In this document: positions 24,656-32,932 of the stretch, piece after piece
How positions within the stretch are numbered: position 1 is the first letter of the stretch
How the letters are laid out: each line of letters starts with the position of its first letter
DNA from: Clostridiales bacterium
GTDB taxonomy: Bacteria; Bacillota; Clostridia; Oscillospirales; Oscillospiraceae
Length of the DNA: 34,618 nt
Assembly: GCA_902362775.1 (NCBI GenBank)
Contig: CABIXV010000008.1
Coordinates: forward strand, 36,189 to 70,806
Direction: 5' to 3'
Program-made: the position numbers and the translations under genes
Notes under the pieces: generated by a model
The model's database searches: none
Told to the model about the DNA's origin: nothing
Seen by the model: only the letters and a program-made list of their open reading frames with translations

Positions 24656-26044
24656 ATGTTTGCCTATATGTGGAGAGGACCGAATTTTTATAAGGAGGTC
24701 GCTGCTCTGGCCGCGCCTATCATCCTCCAGGATATGATCACCAGCACCCTGAGCATGGCGGACACCTTTATGGTGGGGCTGCTGGGGGAGGAGCCGATGG
24801 CGGCGGTTACCCTAGCCAATATTCCACTGTTTGTAGTGCAGCTTTTTATTTTTGGAGTGCAGAGCGGCTCCACGGTCCTGTTGAGCCAATACTGGGGCAA
24901 ACAGGACATGGAGTCTATCAATCGAATCTATGGGATGGCCCTGTGGCTGGTGATGGCAGTATCGTCTCTGTGCTCGGTGATTCTGCTGATCTGTCCGGTA
25001 GAATTTCTCAGCCTCTTTGGCAACGACCGGGCGGTGGTGGAGCTGGCCGCCCAATATGGCCGGCTGGCGGGGCTGTCCTATGTATTCAACGCCTTTTCAA
25101 TGACTTATATTGCAGCCTTCCGCAGTATGGAGCATCCCCAACTGGGAATGTACATTCTGGCTACCTCTATGGCAGTGAATACCTTTTTGAACTGGGTATT
25201 TATTTTCGGAAATCTGGGAGCGCCCGCACTGGGAGTTCAAGGGGCGGCTCTGGCCACCCTCATCGCACGCGTTTTAGAGGTTGTCATCGTGGCCTGTCAC
25301 ATGGCTAGGAATCGGATCTTCCGGGTGCGGTGGAGACTGGTCCTGCGGCCAGGAAAGCGGCTGGCCCGTCAATTTCTGATGTGCAGTGGGCCAGTGGTGC
25401 TGAATGAAACCCTGTGGGGGCTAGGTACCTCTATGTATCCCACAGTCATGGGACATATGGCGGGCAGCACGGAGATACTGGCCGCCTATACGCTAGCAGG
25501 AAATGTAGAGAAAATATGTAAGGTAGTTTCCATGGGACTTGCCTCTACCGCGGCGATTATCATTGGCCGGGAGATCGGTGCCGGACATAAGGACAGGGTA
25601 TATGGAGTGGGACTCGCCCTGAACACCTTGGCCGCCGTAGGAGGCGCGGCGCTGGGATTGGCCCTGTGGCTGGTACTGGTTTTCCTGGCGCCTACCTATG
25701 TGTTCCCGCTGTTTAAGCTCTCGGCGGGAGCGGCGGCCGCGGCCACTATGATGATTACTCTCCAGGCGGTCATCATGCCGCTGAAGGATTTTAACAGCGT
25801 GAATATTGTGGGAGTCCTCCGGGGAGGTGGAGATGTGCGGGCCACTACGCTCATTGACATTCTCCCGCTCTGGCTGGTGGCAGTGCCTATGGCCGCTATA
25901 TGTGGGCTGGTGTTGAAGACGGGGATCTTTTGGGTCTACCTATCCCTGGGGGTAGAGCAGTTTTGTAAGTGCGTCGGGGGAGTGTGGAGATTAAGGAGCG
26001 GCAAGTGGATTCGAGACTTGACCCGCTCTGGAGCGCTGGAATAA
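24656..26044 (+). CDS. MATE-family efflux transporter (third of three)
   Basis: The 462-aa polytopic protein has twelve likely TM helices. Signatures: AAPIILQDMITSTLSMADTF in TM1, FGVQSGSTVLLSQYWGKQD after TM2, and a second-half PVVLNETLWGLG segment. The second half has the IIIGREIGAGHKDRVY motif seen in the subfamily of sodium-coupled MATE exporters. Its substrate is unknown. AAAAAGGAGCG is 7 bases before the ATG. It sits between the cysteine desulfurase and the MBL hydrolase with gaps of 29 and 13 bases, indicating one operon. Confidence 0.92.
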   Translation: MFAYMWRGPNFYKEVAALAAPIILQDMITSTLSMADTFMVGLLGEEPMAAVTLANIPLFVVQLFIFGVQSGSTVLLSQYWGKQDMESINRIYGMALWLVMAVSSLCSVILLICPVEFLSLFGNDRAVVELAAQYGRLAGLSYVFNAFSMTYIAAFRSMEHPQLGMYILATSMAVNTFLNWVFIFGNLGAPALGVQGAALATLIARVLEVVIVACHMARNRIFRVRWRLVLRPGKRLARQFLMCSGPVVLNETLWGLGTSMYPTVMGHMAGSTEILAAYTLAGNVEKICKVVSMGLASTAAIIIGREIGAGHKDRVYGVGLALNTLAAVGGAALGLALWLVLVFLAPTYVFPLFKLSAGAAAAATMMITLQAVIMPLKDFNSVNIVGVLRGGGDVRATTLIDILPLWLVAVPMAAICGLVLKTGIFWVYLSLGVEQFCKCVGGVWRLRSGKWIRDLTRSGALE

Positions 26045-26057
26045 GGAGGAACAGGAC

Positions 26058-26900
26058 ATGAAAGTTGCCGTATTAATGGAAAATACTGCCCAGGAGGGAT
26101 GCGGTCTGGTGCCGGAGCACGGCCTGTCCCTGTATATCGAATATCGGGGGAAGAGGCTGCTGCTGGATGGGGGCGCCTCAGGACGGTTTGCCGACAACGC
26201 CCAGAAGCTTGGGGTGGACTTGGCGGATGTGGACCTGGGGGTGCTGTCCCACGGCCACTATGACCACGCCGACGGCCTGCGCCGGTTCTTCCAGCTCAAC
26301 CAGAGAGCCAAGGTCTATGTCCGCCCCCAGGCCGGAGGGCCCTACTTCTCCATGACAGAGGAGGGACCCAAATTTATTGGCGTCCACCGGGATATCTGGG
26401 AGGGGGCCAGAGAGCGGCTTGTCCCAGTACCGGGACCTATGGAGCTGCTGGAGGGCGGGTGGCTGCTGCCCGACGGACCAAAGGACCCGGCCTTTATGGG
26501 AAAGGCGTCTAACCTGGTCTGCAAGCGAGGGGAGGATGACTTTGTCCCGGACGATTTCAGCCACGAGCAGTCCCTGGTGCTGGAGGGAGAGCGGGGACTG
26601 GTGGTCTTCAACTCCTGCAGCCATGGGGGCATCGTCAACATCGTGCGGGGCGTGCTGGACCAGCTGCCCGGAAAGCGGGTGCACGCCGTGGTGGGCGGAC
26701 TGCATATGTATGCCAAGGGGGGGACTGGCATGAACTGCTCGCCGGAGTATGTACAGTCGGTGGCTGACGCGCTGAAGGCCCTGGGGGTGGAGCGAATCCT
26801 GACCGGCCACTGCACCGGACAGCCAGCCCTGGAGCGGCTGACGGAATACTTCGGTCCCGGCTGTCAGGGACTGTATACCGGCCAGGTGTTTACCCTATAA
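26058..26900 (+). CDS. MBL-fold metallohydrolase
   Basis: The 280-aa metallo-beta-lactamase-fold protein has the zinc motif SHGHYDHADGL (about 63-73; HxHxDH), a later NSCSHGGIVNIV and GGLHMY, and a GHCTG near the C-terminus. The spacing resembles the group annotated as 7,8-dihydropterin-6-methyl-4-(ribofuranosyl)aminobenzene 5'-phosphate synthase-like proteins, a name borrowed from archaeal methanopterin biosynthesis. In bacteria the actual substrate is unknown. AAGGAGGA lies 8 bases before the ATG. It is last in the presumed desulfurase-MATE-MBL operon and is followed by a terminator. Confidence 0.87.
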   Translation: MKVAVLMENTAQEGCGLVPEHGLSLYIEYRGKRLLLDGGASGRFADNAQKLGVDLADVDLGVLSHGHYDHADGLRRFFQLNQRAKVYVRPQAGGPYFSMTEEGPKFIGVHRDIWEGARERLVPVPGPMELLEGGWLLPDGPKDPAFMGKASNLVCKRGEDDFVPDDFSHEQSLVLEGERGLVVFNSCSHGGIVNIVRGVLDQLPGKRVHAVVGGLHMYAKGGTGMNCSPEYVQSVADALKALGVERILTGHCTGQPALERLTEYFGPGCQGLYTGQVFTL

Positions 26901-26907
26901 AAAAGAA

Positions 26908-26947
26908 ACATGACCGCCTGTCTATGGACAGACGGTCATGTTGTTTT
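26908..26947 (+). terminator. Intrinsic terminator after the MBL hydrolase
   Basis: ACATGACCG-CCTGTC pairs with GACAG-A-CGGTCATGT (one C-A mismatch), followed by TGTTTTC. The stem overlaps the last codons of the convergent RHH gene. A similar core recurs after dnaJ. Confidence 0.75.
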
Positions 26948-27091
26948 CTCCTCTAAGGTGGAGAGATATTGGAGCAGAATCGTTTCCACCAGGTTGGAGA
27001 GCGAGCGGTTCTCCAGCTGGGCCTGGGCGCGGAGGCGTTCTACCATGTCCTCATGAAAACGAAAGCTGTAATTCTTTTTTTCAATCCCCAT
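26936..27091 (-). CDS. Small ribbon-helix-helix (Arc/CopG-like) regulator
   Basis: This 51-aa protein reads MGIEKKNYSFRFHEDMVERL and onward through RSLSNLVETILLQYL. The YSFRFHEDM strand, the helix that follows and the SLSNLVETILLQYL helix match the ribbon-helix-helix fold, which dimerises and inserts a beta ribbon into the major groove. GAGGTGAT sits 4-5 bases before the ATG. A 17-bp quasi-palindrome overlaps its -10, suggesting autorepression. No toxin gene is adjacent, so an antitoxin role has no support here. Its stop codon lies inside the terminator hairpin of the convergent MBL gene. Confidence 0.8.
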   Translation of the reverse strand: MGIEKKNYSFRFHEDMVERLRAQAQLENRSLSNLVETILLQYLSTLEEKTT

Positions 27092-27106
27092 AAAATCACC
27101 TCATAT

Positions 27107-27136
27107 CTAGTGTAATACATTAGAAACATTTGTCAA
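27107..27136 (-). promoter_or_regulatory. Promoter and putative autoregulatory operator of the RHH gene
   Basis: TTGACA (27131-27136) and TACACT (27109-27114) are 16 bases apart on the minus strand. A 17-bp quasi-palindrome, CTAnTGTA-n-TACAnTAG (27107-27123), covers the -10, as expected for an operator bound by the small repressor. Confidence 0.6.
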
Positions 27137-27190
27137 GAGCCGGAGCTCTTAGCAGCAAAAGATAGAAGATGCAAAAAATTGGCGGGATTC

Positions 27191-27207
27191 ATTTGTTTAC
27201 AACAAAT
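27191..27207. promoter_or_regulatory. 17-bp perfect palindrome upstream of the heat-shock promoter
   Basis: ATTTGTT-TAC-AACAAAT ends 14 bases before the hrcA -35 box. It is separate from CIRCE and could bind a second regulator of the operon. Confidence 0.45.
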
Positions 27208-27221
27208 TCATAAAGTGCCTA

Positions 27222-27250
27222 TTGACAATTCTGCCCCCCGGTGGTACATT
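27222..27250 (+). promoter_or_regulatory. Sigma-A promoter of the hrcA-grpE-dnaK-dnaJ operon
   Basis: TTGACA (27222-27227), 17 bases, TACATT (27245-27250). CIRCE begins 4 bases after the -10, so HrcA would block promoter escape. Confidence 0.85.
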
Positions 27251-27254
27251 ATCT

Positions 27255-27281
27255 TTAGCACTCAGGAGTATTGAGTGCTAA
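27255..27281. promoter_or_regulatory. CIRCE operator
   Basis: TTAGCACTC, a 9-base spacer and GAGTGCTAA match the CIRCE consensus perfectly. HrcA dimers bind here to repress the operon until heat or misfolded protein titrates GroE. Confidence 0.97.
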
Positions 27282-27407
27282 CAAAATGATCAAAGCGCAA
27301 GCAGGCCGGCATAAGGATATAAGACGAAGGGTCCGCGGAGCGGAGCTGTCTTGAGTCGGAACGGCCGGAAGCGCATGCCGAGATAAAAGGAACAGGGGGG
27401 TGGAAAC

Positions 27408-28475
27408 ATGGAGCTGACGGATAGAAAAAGACGGATCCTTCGGGCCATCATTGAAACCTATATCGCCACCGCCGAGCCTGTGGGCTCGAAAATGGTAGCG
27501 GAGCGGGCCGGACTGGATGTGTCCAGCGCCACCATCCGGAACGAGATGGCTGATTTGACTGATATGGGCCTTTTAGAGCAGCCCCATACCTCCGCCGGAC
27601 GGGTACCCTCCGCCGCGGGCTACCGGCTGTATGTCAATGAGTTGATGGGTCATCAGCAGCTCACCATGCAGGAGACTCAGCGTATCAACGAGGCGCTGAA
27701 CCTGAAGATGGAGGAGCTGGATCGAGTGATCGACCGGGCGGGAAAGGTCCTATCCCAGTTCAGCGACTATCCTGTATTTACCATGGCCGCCCCCGCGGAG
27801 CGGATCACCGTCAAACGCTATGACCTGCTGAAAGTGGAAGAAAACGCCTTTATCGCCGTGGTCATGACGGACAACTCCATCGTTAAAAATAAACTCATCC
27901 ATATCCCTGAGGAGGTTTCTGACACCCAGCTCCAACTGCTCTCCGCGGTTCTGAACAGTTCCTTCGTGGGACTGACCCAGGAGGAGATGGAACAGACCTT
28001 GGACAAGATGGAGACCCGCACCGCTCCAGGCGCCTTTGAGCTGATTGCCCTGGTGGTGGACTTTGCGGTGGAGATCCTGTCGGAACAGAGCAGCCAAAAG
28101 GTCCGAACTACCGGAATCACTCACTTGCTGGAACACCCGGAATACCGAAGCCTGGACAAGGCTAAACCTCTGATGAACTATCTGGCCGAGGAGAAGGATG
28201 TGGCCCGGCTGCCTGTGACAATGACCGGCGGCCAGAACATGAACATCCTGATCGGGCCGGAAAATGTCAGTGACGCGCTGAAGGACACCAGTGTGGTCAT
28301 GGCCAGCTACGACATTGGAGAAAATATGAAGGGCGTCATCGGAGTGGTTGGACCCACCCGGATGGACTACGCCAAGGTCACCGCCCGCCTGTCCTATTTT
28401 GCCGACAGCCTGACCCGCATGTTCGGCAAGGGAGAGTTACCCCCGGCAGAGAAAACAGATACACAGGAGCCATAA
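27408..28475 (+). CDS. hrcA: Heat-inducible transcription repressor HrcA
   Basis: The 355-aa protein begins with a winged-helix domain (RKRRILRAIIETYIATAEPV, then SSATIRNEMADLTDMGLLEQ at about 45-64). The HrcA core with inserted dimerisation domain follows, and the C-terminus has GENMKGVIGVVGPTRMDYAK. It binds CIRCE at 27255-27281 and represses its own operon. Its length agrees with the family (about 340-350 aa). GGGGGGTGG lies 6 bases before the ATG. grpE starts 21 bases after the stop. Confidence 0.97.
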   Translation: MELTDRKRRILRAIIETYIATAEPVGSKMVAERAGLDVSSATIRNEMADLTDMGLLEQPHTSAGRVPSAAGYRLYVNELMGHQQLTMQETQRINEALNLKMEELDRVIDRAGKVLSQFSDYPVFTMAAPAERITVKRYDLLKVEENAFIAVVMTDNSIVKNKLIHIPEEVSDTQLQLLSAVLNSSFVGLTQEEMEQTLDKMETRTAPGAFELIALVVDFAVEILSEQSSQKVRTTGITHLLEHPEYRSLDKAKPLMNYLAEEKDVARLPVTMTGGQNMNILIGPENVSDALKDTSVVMASYDIGENMKGVIGVVGPTRMDYAKVTARLSYFADSLTRMFGKGELPPAEKTDTQEP

Positions 28476-28496
28476 GCAGGAAAGGAGCGCCGCATC

Positions 28497-29108
28497 GTGA
28501 GCGATAAAAATAAAAAGAAGCAGGCCCAGCCTGAGCAGTGTCAGGAGGATATTCGGAAGGAAGAGGCTGTGGAGCCTGAGGAAGAGGCTGTTCGCACGGA
28601 ACAGGAGGAGAAAGGGGAGCCCCAGGAGGCCGGCGAGGCCGCCCAGGGGGACCAGAAATCAGGGGAGGCACCCAAGGAGGAGCCCTCCGGAGAGGGGACC
28701 GCACCCCTCGACGACCGCTTTCTCCGCCTGGCCGCGGAGTACGACAACTACCGAAAGCGGACCGCCAAGGAGAAGGAGTCCATCTGGAACGACGCCAAGG
28801 CGGATACCGCCGCCGCGTTTCTTCCCGTCTATGATAACCTGGAGCGGGCCTTGAAGCAGGACACCGCCGACGAAGCCTACAAAAAAGGGGTGGAGATGAC
28901 GATGAACCAGCTGAAGGAGATCCTTTCCAAGCTGGGCATCACTGAGATTCCCGCCCTGGGCCAGCCCTTTGATCCGAATCTCCATAACGCCGTTATGCAC
29001 GTGGAGGATGAGAGCTTGGGCGAGAACGTAGTGGCCGCCGTGTTCCAGGCCGGCTTCCAGTGCGGCGAGAAGGTCATCCGCTTCGCCATGGTGCAGGTGG
29101 CCAATTAG
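28497..29108 (+). CDS. grpE: Nucleotide exchange factor GrpE
   Basis: The 203-aa co-chaperone releases ADP from DnaK. An acidic, low-complexity N-terminus (about 1-70, rich in Glu, Gln and Pro) precedes the long coiled coil LRLAAEYDNYRKRTAKEKE. The C-terminal beta domain (about 140-203) contains the conserved FDPNLHNAVMHVED and AVFQAGFQCGEKVIRFAMV. The start is GTG at 28497, with AAAGGAGCG about 9 bases upstream. It is transcribed between hrcA and a small peptide gene. Confidence 0.96.
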   Translation: MSDKNKKKQAQPEQCQEDIRKEEAVEPEEEAVRTEQEEKGEPQEAGEAAQGDQKSGEAPKEEPSGEGTAPLDDRFLRLAAEYDNYRKRTAKEKESIWNDAKADTAAAFLPVYDNLERALKQDTADEAYKKGVEMTMNQLKEILSKLGITEIPALGQPFDPNLHNAVMHVEDESLGENVVAAVFQAGFQCGEKVIRFAMVQVAN

Positions 29109-29170
29109 GGGAACGGAACCGAGGTGCGCGGCTTATTTTCAAAAGCCGATGGGATTAAAGGAGGAAAACA

Positions 29171-29308
29171 GTGAAAAGAAATCAGCCCTGCAAGCAGTGC
29201 TGTAAAGCGAAAACCTGTGATGCTGTATCCTATACCCTGCTGCTCGCTGGGGGCCTGCTGGCCTGGTGCGCCGCACTCTACGCCATCGGGCCGCTGTTCC
29301 TATTTTAA
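29171..29308 (+). CDS. 45-aa cysteine-rich single-pass membrane peptide inside the heat-shock operon
   Basis: Not a family I recognise. The N-terminus is basic and carries four cysteines at 7, 10, 11 and 16 (MKRNQPCKQCCKAKTCD), a spacing that could bind a metal or form disulfides. One hydrophobic helix follows (residues about 20-45). AAAGGAGG lies 6 bases before the GTG, one of the best ribosome sites in the operon. The gap to grpE is 62 bases and to dnaK 41 bases, all on one strand. Its position suggests co-induction by heat; its role is unknown. Confidence 0.7.
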   Translation: MKRNQPCKQCCKAKTCDAVSYTLLLAGGLLAWCAALYAIGPLFLF

Positions 29309-29349
29309 CTTTGTAAACATGAATGTCATATATTTAGGAGGAATGAATT

Positions 29350-31194
29350 ATGTCTAAGATCATCGGTATCGATTTAGGTACGACCAACAGCTGTGTAGCG
29401 GTCATGGAGGGCGGCGACGCTGTCGTCATCCCCAACGCCGAAGGCAACCGCACCACCCCCTCTGTGGTGGCTTTTTCCAAGGACGGCGAGCGTATGGTGG
29501 GTCAGGTGGCCAAGCGCCAGGCCATCACGAACCCCGACCGGACCGTCATCTCCATCAAGCGTGAGATGGGCTCCGACTACAAGGTGAACATCGATGGCAA
29601 GAAGTATACCCCCCAGGAGATCAGCGCCATGATCCTGCAGAAGCTGAAGGCGGACGCCGAGGCCTATCTGGGCACAACAGTCACTGAGGCCGTCATCACA
29701 GTCCCCGCCTACTTCACCGATGCCCAGCGCCAGGCCACTAAGGATGCTGGTAAGATCGCCGGCCTGGACGTGAAGCGGATTATCAACGAGCCCACCGCCG
29801 CTGCTCTGGCCTACGGCGTAGACAAGGAGACCGCCCAGAAGGTCATGGTGTATGACCTGGGCGGTGGCACCTTCGACGTATCCATCCTGGATATCGACGA
29901 CGGCGTCATCGAGGTGCTGGCTACCGCTGGTAACAACCGCTTGGGCGGCGACGACTTCGACAAGTGCGTCATGGACTGGATGGCCGCGGAGTTTAAGAAA
30001 ACTGAGGGTGTGGACCTGACCGGCGACAAGGTGGCCATGCAGCGCTTGAAGGAGGCTGCTGAGAAGGCCAAGATCGAGCTGTCCGGTGTCACTTCTACCA
30101 GCATCAACCTGCCCTATATCACCGCTGATGCCACCGGCCCCAAGCACTTGGACCTGACCCTGACTCGGGCCAAGTTCGACCAACTGACCGCCCACCTGGT
30201 GGAAGCCACCAGCGGCCCTGTGAAGCAGGCTCTGTCTGACGCCGGACTGAGCGGAAGCGATTTGTCTAAGGTCCTGATGGTGGGCGGCTCCAGCCGTATT
30301 CCCGCGGTTCAGGAGATGGTAAAGAAGCTGACTGGCAAGGAGGGCTTCAAGGGCATTAACCCCGACGAGTGCGTGGCCTTGGGCGCCGCTCTCCAGGGCG
30401 GTGTGTTTACCGGCGACGTGAAGGACCTGTTGCTGCTGGACGTCACCCCCCTGTCCCTGGGCATTGAGACCATGGGTGGCGTGATGACCAAGCTCATCGA
30501 GCGTAACACCACTATCCCCGTAAAGAAGAGCCAGACCTTCACTACCGCCGCTGATAACCAGACCTCCGTAGAGGTCCACGTTCTCCAGGGCGAGCGTGAG
30601 ATGGCCCAGTACAACAAGACCTTGGGCCGCTTCCACTTGGACGGCATCGCTCCCGCACGCCGGGGTGTGCCTCAGATCGAGGTTACCTTTGATATCGACG
30701 CCAACGGCATCGTGAACGTGTCCGCCAAGGATATGGGCACCGGCAAGGAGCAGCATATTACCATTACCTCCTCCACCAATATGTCGAAGGACGACATTGA
30801 TAAGGCAGTCAAGGAGGCTGAACAGTTCGCCGCCGAAGACGCCAAGCGGAAGGAAGAGGTGGACATCCGTAATAACGGGGACCAGATGGTTTATCAGACA
30901 GAAAAGACCCTGGAGGAGATGGGCGATAAGATCCCCGCTGGAGATAAGGGCAAGGTGGAGAGCGCGCTGAACCACCTGAAGGAAGTCTTGAAGGGAAATG
31001 ACACCCAGGCCATCAAGGAGGCCACCGAGGCTCTGACGAAGGAGTTTTACGCAGTTAGCGAAAAGCTGTATGGCCAGGCGCAGGCCGGCCAGCCCGGCCC
31101 CGGCCCCGATATGGGCGGCGCCCAGGGCGGCAGCGCCGCCGGCCCTGATGTGGTCGATGCGGACTATGAGGTCGTGGACGACGATCAGAAGTAA
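29350..31194 (+). CDS. dnaK: Chaperone DnaK (Hsp70)
   Basis: The 614-aa Hsp70 binds exposed hydrophobic peptides in an ATP cycle driven by DnaJ and GrpE. The nucleotide domain starts with GIDLGTTNS (about 5-13) and has [15 protein letters not shown] and [11 protein letters not shown]. The linker [14 protein letters not shown] (about 360) leads to the substrate-binding beta domain. The alpha lid is followed by a flexible tail rich in Gly and Pro ending [11 protein letters not shown]. As in other Gram-positives, a loop in the ATPase domain present in the Gram-negative proteins is missing, giving a shorter chain. TTAGGAGG is 8 bases before the ATG. Confidence 0.98.
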   Translation: MSKIIGIDLGTTNSCVAVMEGGDAVVIPNAEGNRTTPSVVAFSKDGERMVGQVAKRQAITNPDRTVISIKREMGSDYKVNIDGKKYTPQEISAMILQKLKADAEAYLGTTVTEAVITVPAYFTDAQRQATKDAGKIAGLDVKRIINEPTAAALAYGVDKETAQKVMVYDLGGGTFDVSILDIDDGVIEVLATAGNNRLGGDDFDKCVMDWMAAEFKKTEGVDLTGDKVAMQRLKEAAEKAKIELSGVTSTSINLPYITADATGPKHLDLTLTRAKFDQLTAHLVEATSGPVKQALSDAGLSGSDLSKVLMVGGSSRIPAVQEMVKKLTGKEGFKGINPDECVALGAALQGGVFTGDVKDLLLLDVTPLSLGIETMGGVMTKLIERNTTIPVKKSQTFTTAADNQTSVEVHVLQGEREMAQYNKTLGRFHLDGIAPARRGVPQIEVTFDIDANGIVNVSAKDMGTGKEQHITITSSTNMSKDDIDKAVKEAEQFAAEDAKRKEEVDIRNNGDQMVYQTEKTLEEMGDKIPAGDKGKVESALNHLKEVLKGNDTQAIKEATEALTKEFYAVSEKLYGQAQAGQPGPGPDMGGAQGGSAAGPDVVDADYEVVDDDQK

Positions 31195-31210
31195 TAGAAA
31201 TCTATGGTCC

Positions 31211-31241
31211 GCGCGGGCGGGGCATCGCCCCGCCTGCGCGC
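31211..31241 (+). terminator. GC-rich hairpin between dnaK and dnaJ, possible partial terminator
   Basis: GCGCGGGCGGGGC pairs with GCCCCGCCTGCGCGC with a two-base bulge and three-base loop. No U-tract follows, so it may protect the dnaK mRNA end or reduce readthrough into dnaJ. A second, smaller stem GAGTGAA/TTCACTC lies at 31281-31304. Confidence 0.5.
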
Positions 31242-31376
31242 CGTTGTGCCTGTTCAAAAGAGTGAAGGGTAAAGAGTGGAGAGTGAAGATATGGTCATTC
31301 ACTCCGGGCATATACGCCGCAGACCTTATCTCCGCTCTTCACGTTCCACTCTGAACTCTGAAACAGAGGTGATATC

Positions 31377-32525
31377 ATGCCAGAACAGAAACGAGATTAT
31401 TACGAGGTCTTGGGCGTGTCCAAAGGGGCCTCGGACGAAGAATTGAAAAAAGCGTACCGTAAGCTGGCCAAGCAGTACCACCCCGACATGAATCCGGGGG
31501 ACAAAGGGGCAGAGGCTAAATTCAAAGAGGTCAACGAGGCGTATGAGGTCCTGTCCGACAAGGAGAAGCGGGCGAAGTATGACCAGTTCGGCCATGCGGG
31601 GGTAGACCCCAATTTCGGGGGTGGCGGCGGCTTCGGCGGCTTCGATATGGGGGACATCGACCTGGGAGATATCTTTGGCTCCTTCTTCGGCGGCGGCTTC
31701 AGTGGCTTTGGTGGTCAGCAGCAGAGAGCTAATGCCCCGCAAAAGGGAGAGAGCCTGCGGGCTAATCTCTCTGTCACGTTTGAGGAGGCCGCTTTCGGCT
31801 GCGAGAAGGAGCTGGAGCTGACACGGACTGAGATGTGCGATGCCTGCCATGGCTCCGGCTGTGAGCCGGGCACCACCGCCGAGACCTGCCCTGACTGCCG
31901 GGGGACCGGCGTGGTTCGGATTCAGCGGGGGGCGGGCGGCTTCGCCTTCTCCACCACCGCCCAATGTTCCAAGTGCCGGGGGACGGGCAAGCTGATCCAC
32001 TCCCCCTGTAAGGTATGTGGCGGCGCCGGCAGTGTGCGGAAGAAAAAACGCATCACCGTTACCATTCCTGCCGGGATCGACGACGGACAGGCGGTTTCTC
32101 TGCGGGGCCAGGGCAATGCCGGTAAAAACGGAGGCCCGGCCGGTGACCTGATTGTGGGCATCCGTATAAAGCCCCATACGCAGTTCCGCCGGGATGGGAC
32201 CACAGTCCTCTACGAGCAGCCCGTTTCCTTCTACCGGGCGGCGATGGGAGGGGAGCTGGAGATTCCCACCATCGACGGAAAGGTCAAGTGGAGCCTGCCG
32301 GCCGGAACACAACCCGGTACCACCTTCCGCCTGCGGGGGAAAGGAATCCCAGAGCTTCGAGGTCGAGGCCGGGGCGATCAGTATGTGACCATCAAAGTCC
32401 AAGTACCGACCAGCCTGAGCGCCGATCAGCGCGCTGCTCTAGAGGCCTTTGGTGAGAGCATGGGCGAAGAGGTACCAGAAGGTGTAGTCAAGAGTTTTTT
32501 TGAAAAGCGAAAAAAGAAAAAATGA
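31377..32525 (+). CDS. dnaJ: Chaperone DnaJ (Hsp40, type I)
   Basis: The 382-aa type I Hsp40 stimulates DnaK ATPase and delivers substrates. The J domain covers residues 5-70 with HPD at 35-37. A Gly/Phe-rich linker follows. The zinc domain has four CxxCxGxG repeats ([32 protein letters not shown]; about 155-222). The two beta-sandwich C-terminal domains follow. GAGGTGAT precedes the ATG. The 182-base gap from dnaK contains hairpins that may set a lower DnaJ level. Confidence 0.97.
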   Translation: MPEQKRDYYEVLGVSKGASDEELKKAYRKLAKQYHPDMNPGDKGAEAKFKEVNEAYEVLSDKEKRAKYDQFGHAGVDPNFGGGGGFGGFDMGDIDLGDIFGSFFGGGFSGFGGQQQRANAPQKGESLRANLSVTFEEAAFGCEKELELTRTEMCDACHGSGCEPGTTAETCPDCRGTGVVRIQRGAGGFAFSTTAQCSKCRGTGKLIHSPCKVCGGAGSVRKKKRITVTIPAGIDDGQAVSLRGQGNAGKNGGPAGDLIVGIRIKPHTQFRRDGTTVLYEQPVSFYRAAMGGELEIPTIDGKVKWSLPAGTQPGTTFRLRGKGIPELRGRGRGDQYVTIKVQVPTSLSADQRAALEAFGESMGEEVPEGVVKSFFEKRKKKK

Positions 32526-32566
32526 AAAAGGAGACCGCCTGTGTAAATCACAGACGGTCTCCTTTT
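32526..32566 (+). terminator. Terminator of the heat-shock operon
   Basis: AAAAGGAGACCG-CCTGTG pairs with CACAG-A-CGGTCTCCTTTT around a 5-nt loop, with one C-A mismatch, followed by ATAA. It starts right after the dnaJ stop. Confidence 0.85.
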
Positions 32567-32624
32567 ATAAAGAAGAGGGTGGATTACATCAAGATATTTT
32601 ATTTGTAAAAAAACGAAAATTATA

Positions 32625-32653
32625 TTGATAAATCTCGTGAGATATAGTATACT
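32625..32653 (+). promoter_or_regulatory. Promoter with palindromic spacer upstream of a small membrane peptide
   Basis: TTGATA (32625-32630), 17 bases, TATACT (32648-32653). The spacer contains ATCTC-GT-GAGAT (32632-32643), which could be an operator placed between the promoter boxes. Confidence 0.65.
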
Positions 32654-32717
32654 TTGTATAGAGAAAAAGTTGAGGAGGAGCACGTAGGGAAGGATCAAAT
32701 CGGGAAAGGAGCGAAAT

Positions 32718-32879
32718 ATGTGGAGCTTTTTTTGGGCCTCTCTATATCAGCTGATGGACGAGATCGTGATGTTCCTCTTATTTTTGCCTGTGACCGTGAT
32801 GGTGCTGATCATTCTGTTCCAATTTGGCTCTGACCTGCTCCATTATTTCCGGTCATATTGGCACGGGAGCTCCCTTTAA
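32718..32879 (+). CDS. 53-aa membrane peptide of unknown function
   Basis: MWSFFWASLYQLMDEIVMFL begins a highly hydrophobic chain. One long or two short membrane helices (about 14-36) are followed by an aromatic, His-containing tail (DLLHYFRSYWHG). AAAGGAGCG lies 6 bases before the ATG. It has a dedicated promoter (32625-32653) and its own terminator, a strong argument for a real gene. The closest resemblance is to small regulatory or stress membrane peptides; toxin-type peptides and sporulation inner-membrane peptides are both possible, and no antisense RNA is obvious. Confidence 0.65.
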   Translation: MWSFFWASLYQLMDEIVMFLLFLPVTVMVLIILFQFGSDLLHYFRSYWHGSSL

Positions 32880-32887
32880 GAGAGCGA

Positions 32888-32930
32888 ATCCCGGACCTCA
32901 CCCGTAAGGGTGTGGTCCGGGATCTTTTTT
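32888..32930 (+). terminator. Terminator of the 53-aa peptide gene
   Basis: ATCCCGGACC (32888-32897) pairs with GGTCCGGGAT (32914-32923), with an inner CACCC/GGGTG hairpin, followed by CTTTTTT. It starts 9 bases after the stop codon. Confidence 0.88.
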
Positions 32931-32932
32931 GA

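Noticed and set aside
29374..31311. 645-aa minus-strand open frame opposite dnaK
   Set aside because: Long antisense frame caused by the GC-rich codon bias of dnaK; the His/Gly/Leu/Val-rich translation matches no family.
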